Positions 4,462-6,774 of a stretch of DNA of 6,774 bases are shown here, in pieces. Both the position numbers and the translations under genes were made by a program. The notes below the pieces were generated by a model. It was given only the letters and a program-made list of their open reading frames with translations. It was not told where the DNA came from and did no database searches. Within the stretch, counting starts at the first letter, position 1, and every line of letters begins with the position of its first letter. Origin of the DNA: Fulvivirga aurantia (GTDB lineage Bacteria; Bacteroidota; Bacteroidia; Cytophagales; Cyclobacteriaceae); the NCBI RefSeq assembly GCF_009711475.1, contig NZ_SMMD01000731.1, positions 1-6,774 of the forward strand, given 5' to 3'.

Positions 4462-6774
4462 TTAGTTTTGGTTGAACAGCGATTTCAAATCTGTTTTAAA
4501 ACTGTCGTAAAACGCTTTAAGTTTTGATATTTCTTCCTCAAAAATAGAATATTTTTCTTTTTTTAATTCGGTTTCCATTAATTCAGCTTGAGCTGCCATC
4601 TTTTCAACCCCTAAAGTGCCTGCATTACCCTTTAAGGTATGTAAAATATTTAAAACTTCCTTAATGTTTTTCTGCTGGAATGCTTTCTCGCTGTCTTTAA
4701 TCTGTTGCTTGCATTCGCTATTAAACTCTGACAGTGCCAATTTTATAGTGTCTTCACCACCGTATTCTTTTAACTTGTTAATTACGGCCATATTAATCGA
4801 GCCGCCATCCTCCTGGGTTTGATCGGTTTTTGTCGTGGTTACTGTATCAATTTTATAGCTCTTATCGAGCCATTTTTGAAGCTTATGAATGAGTAAATCG
4901 GGCTTAATCGGTTTTGCCAGGTAATCATCGAAGCCCATGTTAAGAAATTTATCTTCGTCACCACTCATAGAATAGGCCGTCATGGCCAAAATAGGAGGGG
5001 TGTTGGTGGTGAGCATCGATCTGATGTTTCTTGTGGCCATTACACCATCAATATCAGGCATTTGTATATCCATCAATATGGCATCAAAAGCCATGTTTTG
5101 AACCATGTTGAGGCTTTGAGCTCCACTTGTGCAGGTAGTGACACTGCAGCCTGCCTTTTTTAATATAACTGCCGCCAGATCGAGGTTTATGTCGTTATCA
5201 TCTACCACAAGTATTTTCGGCATTCCTGAAATTTTGGCTTCTTCACCTTTTTCTTCAGGTCTTATGCGTGTTGTGGAAGATTCAATGTAAAACCGAAAAA
5301 CACTACCAACTTGTGGTGTAGATTCAACCTCTATATTCCCGTTGAAGAGTTCTACCAATTGCTTAGAAATATGTAGGCCGAGACCGGTGCCCTTATAGGC
5401 TTTTTTGCTCGAGCTGTCGATCTGTGTGAAACTATCAAATAGTTGTTGTTGCTCCTTTTCCTCTATACCTATACCTGTATCAGCAACAACTCCCTCAAGT
5501 AATACAGTGCCGTTTTTATTTACTTCTTTCGCATTGAGAGAAACCTCTACCATGCCGTCTTCCGGAGTGAACTTCAACGCATTTGAAACCAGGTTAGAAA
5601 AAATCTGTAAGATTTTGGTTTCGTCAGAAAAGATAAACTGGGGCACTTTAGAGTCAAGATTGACATTGAGAGATATGCCTCCTGCTGTAGCCTGTTCTTT
5701 GTAAAGATTGTTGATTTTACTCATCAACTCAGGCACATCTACAGGGTGATACTTAATTGTCATCTTACCTGCCTCTATTTTAGAAATATCTAAAAGATCG
5801 TTGAGTATGTTGAGTAAAATCTCAGATGAACTCTTCAGTGACTTGACATGACGCTGTTGCTCCTTGTTGAGTGTTGGTGAGTCCAAAAGGTGGATCATAC
5901 CAATGATTCCGTTAAGTGGCGTTCTTATTTCATGACTCATATTGGCCAGAAATTGCTCTTTCACCTTTAGCGATTCCTCTGCCAATTCTTTGGCGACTAA
6001 AAGCTTTTCATTAGTCTCTTTCAGCTCTGTAATGTCTCTGGCTACGCCTTCAATGAATTTAGGTCTGTTTCTATCATCAAAAATGAGCCTTACGTTGCAT
6101 ATGCATTTGATAATGCGACCATTTTTATGGACTATCTCTACCTCAAAGTTTCTTACTCTTGTGTTTTTGGCCAGCTTACGTAAAAGAGACTTGGTTTTTG
6201 CCTTGTAGAGGTAGTAGTTGGTAATGTTTTTTCCAAGAAGCTCACTTTCGGTATAATCTGTAATATCGGCTACAGAAGGGCTCAGCATAAGTATCTCACC
6301 CTGGAAGTTACACCTGAAATATAGGTCCTGAAATGACTGAAATATGTTCCTAAACATTTTTTCGCTTTCTACAAGCGCCAGTTTAGAGTTCATTTTTTCA
6401 GTAATGTCATAAGCCAGGCCGCTTACACCTGAGATCTCACCGGTAGATTCATAAATAGGATTGAGGAACACCTCTTTCCATGTTTCCTCACCATTAAGAT
6501 TGATTTTAATTTCAAAATTTAGCGATTGGCCTGCTAGTGCCTCGACATACTTTTTACTCCAAAAATCCTTTTCTTTGCTTTCTACCAGATCATTATCAAC
6601 AAGCTCAGCAATGGCATGCTGATTTTGCCCACTCATAAATGAGTTAAAGTAGTTTTGGTTAAACGAGATGAGGTTAAAATTTGTATCAACAGCCCATATG
6701 ATAAGTGTTCCACCTTCGAGTATGGCGGTAGTTACACTATTTTTATTTTGCTCTTCTCTAAGCTTTTGTTTAAG
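4462..6774 (-). CDS. Hybrid sensor histidine kinase, PAS-PAS-HisKA-HATPase-REC-HPt (5' end beyond window)
   Basis: Multistep phosphorelay kinase, truncated by the window edge. Counting the Met at 6636 as residue 1, the frame stays open for 46 more codons to base 6774 with no stop. Those codons encode a short charged helix (LKQKLREEQNKN) and the start of a PAS domain (ILEGGTLIIWAVDTNFN), so that Met is internal. Domains: PAS-1 up to about 80 (ending AYDITE), PAS-2 about 91-205 (ending ARDITELKE), HisKA with His235 in MSHEIRTPLNG, HATPase with Asn352 (N box), DTGIG (386-390) and GTGLGL (416-421), receiver about 473-590 with Asp479-Asp480, phosphoacceptor Asp523, Thr553 and Lys575, and HPt about 613-720 with His666 in HTLKG. 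No membrane helix lies in the visible part; a sensor or membrane region could lie upstream. The signal is unknown. It is first of the visible cluster, with the single receiver directly downstream. Confidence 0.94.
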   Translation of the reverse strand, partial: LKQKLREEQNKNSVTTAILEGGTLIIWAVDTNFNLISFNQNYFNSFMSGQNQHAIAELVDNDLVESKEKDFWSKKYVEALAGQSLNFEIKINLNGEETWKEVFLNPIYESTGEISGVSGLAYDITEKMNSKLALVESEKMFRNIFQSFQDLYFRCNFQGEILMLSPSVADITDYTESELLGKNITNYYLYKAKTKSLLRKLAKNTRVRNFEVEIVHKNGRIIKCICNVRLIFDDRNRPKFIEGVARDITELKETNEKLLVAKELAEESLKVKEQFLANMSHEIRTPLNGIIGMIHLLDSPTLNKEQQRHVKSLKSSSEILLNILNDLLDISKIEAGKMTIKYHPVDVPELMSKINNLYKEQATAGGISLNVNLDSKVPQFIFSDETKILQIFSNLVSNALKFTPEDGMVEVSLNAKEVNKNGTVLLEGVVADTGIGIEEKEQQQLFDSFTQIDSSSKKAYKGTGLGLHISKQLVELFNGNIEVESTPQVGSVFRFYIESSTTRIRPEEKGEEAKISGMPKILVVDDNDINLDLAAVILKKAGCSVTTCTSGAQSLNMVQNMAFDAILMDIQMPDIDGVMATRNIRSMLTTNTPPILAMTAYSMSGDEDKFLNMGFDDYLAKPIKPDLLIHKLQKWLDKSYKIDTVTTTKTDQTQEDGGSINMAVINKLKEYGGEDTIKLALSEFNSECKQQIKDSEKAFQQKNIKEVLNILHTLKGNAGTLGVEKMAAQAELMETELKKEKYSIFEEEISKLKAFYDSFKTDLKSLFNQN

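Noticed and set aside
4616..4822. Open frame of 68 codons on the + strand
   Set aside because: It lies wholly opposite the HPt domain of the kinase, which has clear family motifs; the + strand product resembles no family and has the Ser/Leu/Phe-rich composition typical of an antisense frame.
5405..5704. Open frame of 99 codons on the + strand
   Set aside because: It is antisense to the HATPase domain of the kinase and has low-complexity Ser/Cys/Thr-rich content; there is no start-region support.
5942..6208. Open frame of 88 codons on the + strand
   Set aside because: It is antisense to the PAS-2/HisKA linker of the kinase; the Ser/Leu/Phe-rich product is an antisense shadow.
1..6774. Mobile element, CRISPR array, phage or defence island
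   Set aside because: No transposase, integrase, direct-repeat array, terminal inverted repeats or defence-type domain was seen on either strand; all space is taken by ordinary chromosomal genes.

Overview
The window looks like a chromosomal segment of a Bacteroidota bacterium, most likely of the Cytophagales. The evidence is the AT-rich sequence, the weak Shine-Dalgarno signals with A-rich start regions, and by-eye resemblance of the NFACT protein, the 91-residue protein and pyruvate kinase to Bacteroidota homologues. No database search was possible, so the lineage is an inference.

Layout: a pyruvate kinase gene on the + strand (2-1432) converges on a minus-strand gene cluster that fills the rest (6774 down to 1484). 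A 51-bp intergenic gap between them holds one strong hairpin terminator that can serve both sides. The minus-strand cluster, in transcription order, is: a hybrid sensor histidine kinase that runs off the right edge (PAS-PAS-HisKA-HATPase-REC-HPt), a single-domain CheY-like receiver, a 91-residue protein of unknown function, a PhnP-like metallo-beta-lactamase-fold hydrolase, and an NFACT-family (RqcH/NEMF-like) protein. The junctions are 6 bp, 0 bp, a 4-bp GTGA overlap and 3 bp. There is no room for an intergenic promoter, so the five genes probably form one transcription unit.

How they may work together: the kinase has every module of a multistep phosphorelay (His235, Asp523, His666, counted from the Met at 6636), and the adjacent receiver (Asp53) is the obvious terminal acceptor. 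The last two genes are housekeeping-like: a cyclic-phosphodiesterase-type hydrolase and the ribosome-associated quality-control factor. Whether the signalling genes and these genes are linked in function, or merely share a transcript, cannot be decided from sequence.

I see no mobile element, CRISPR array, tRNA/rRNA, phage gene or defence system, and no stretch over 300 bases without a gene. The main points for a second look are that the kinase start is not in this window, the K+-independent signature in pyruvate kinase, the unnamed 91-residue protein, and the unusual gene grouping.
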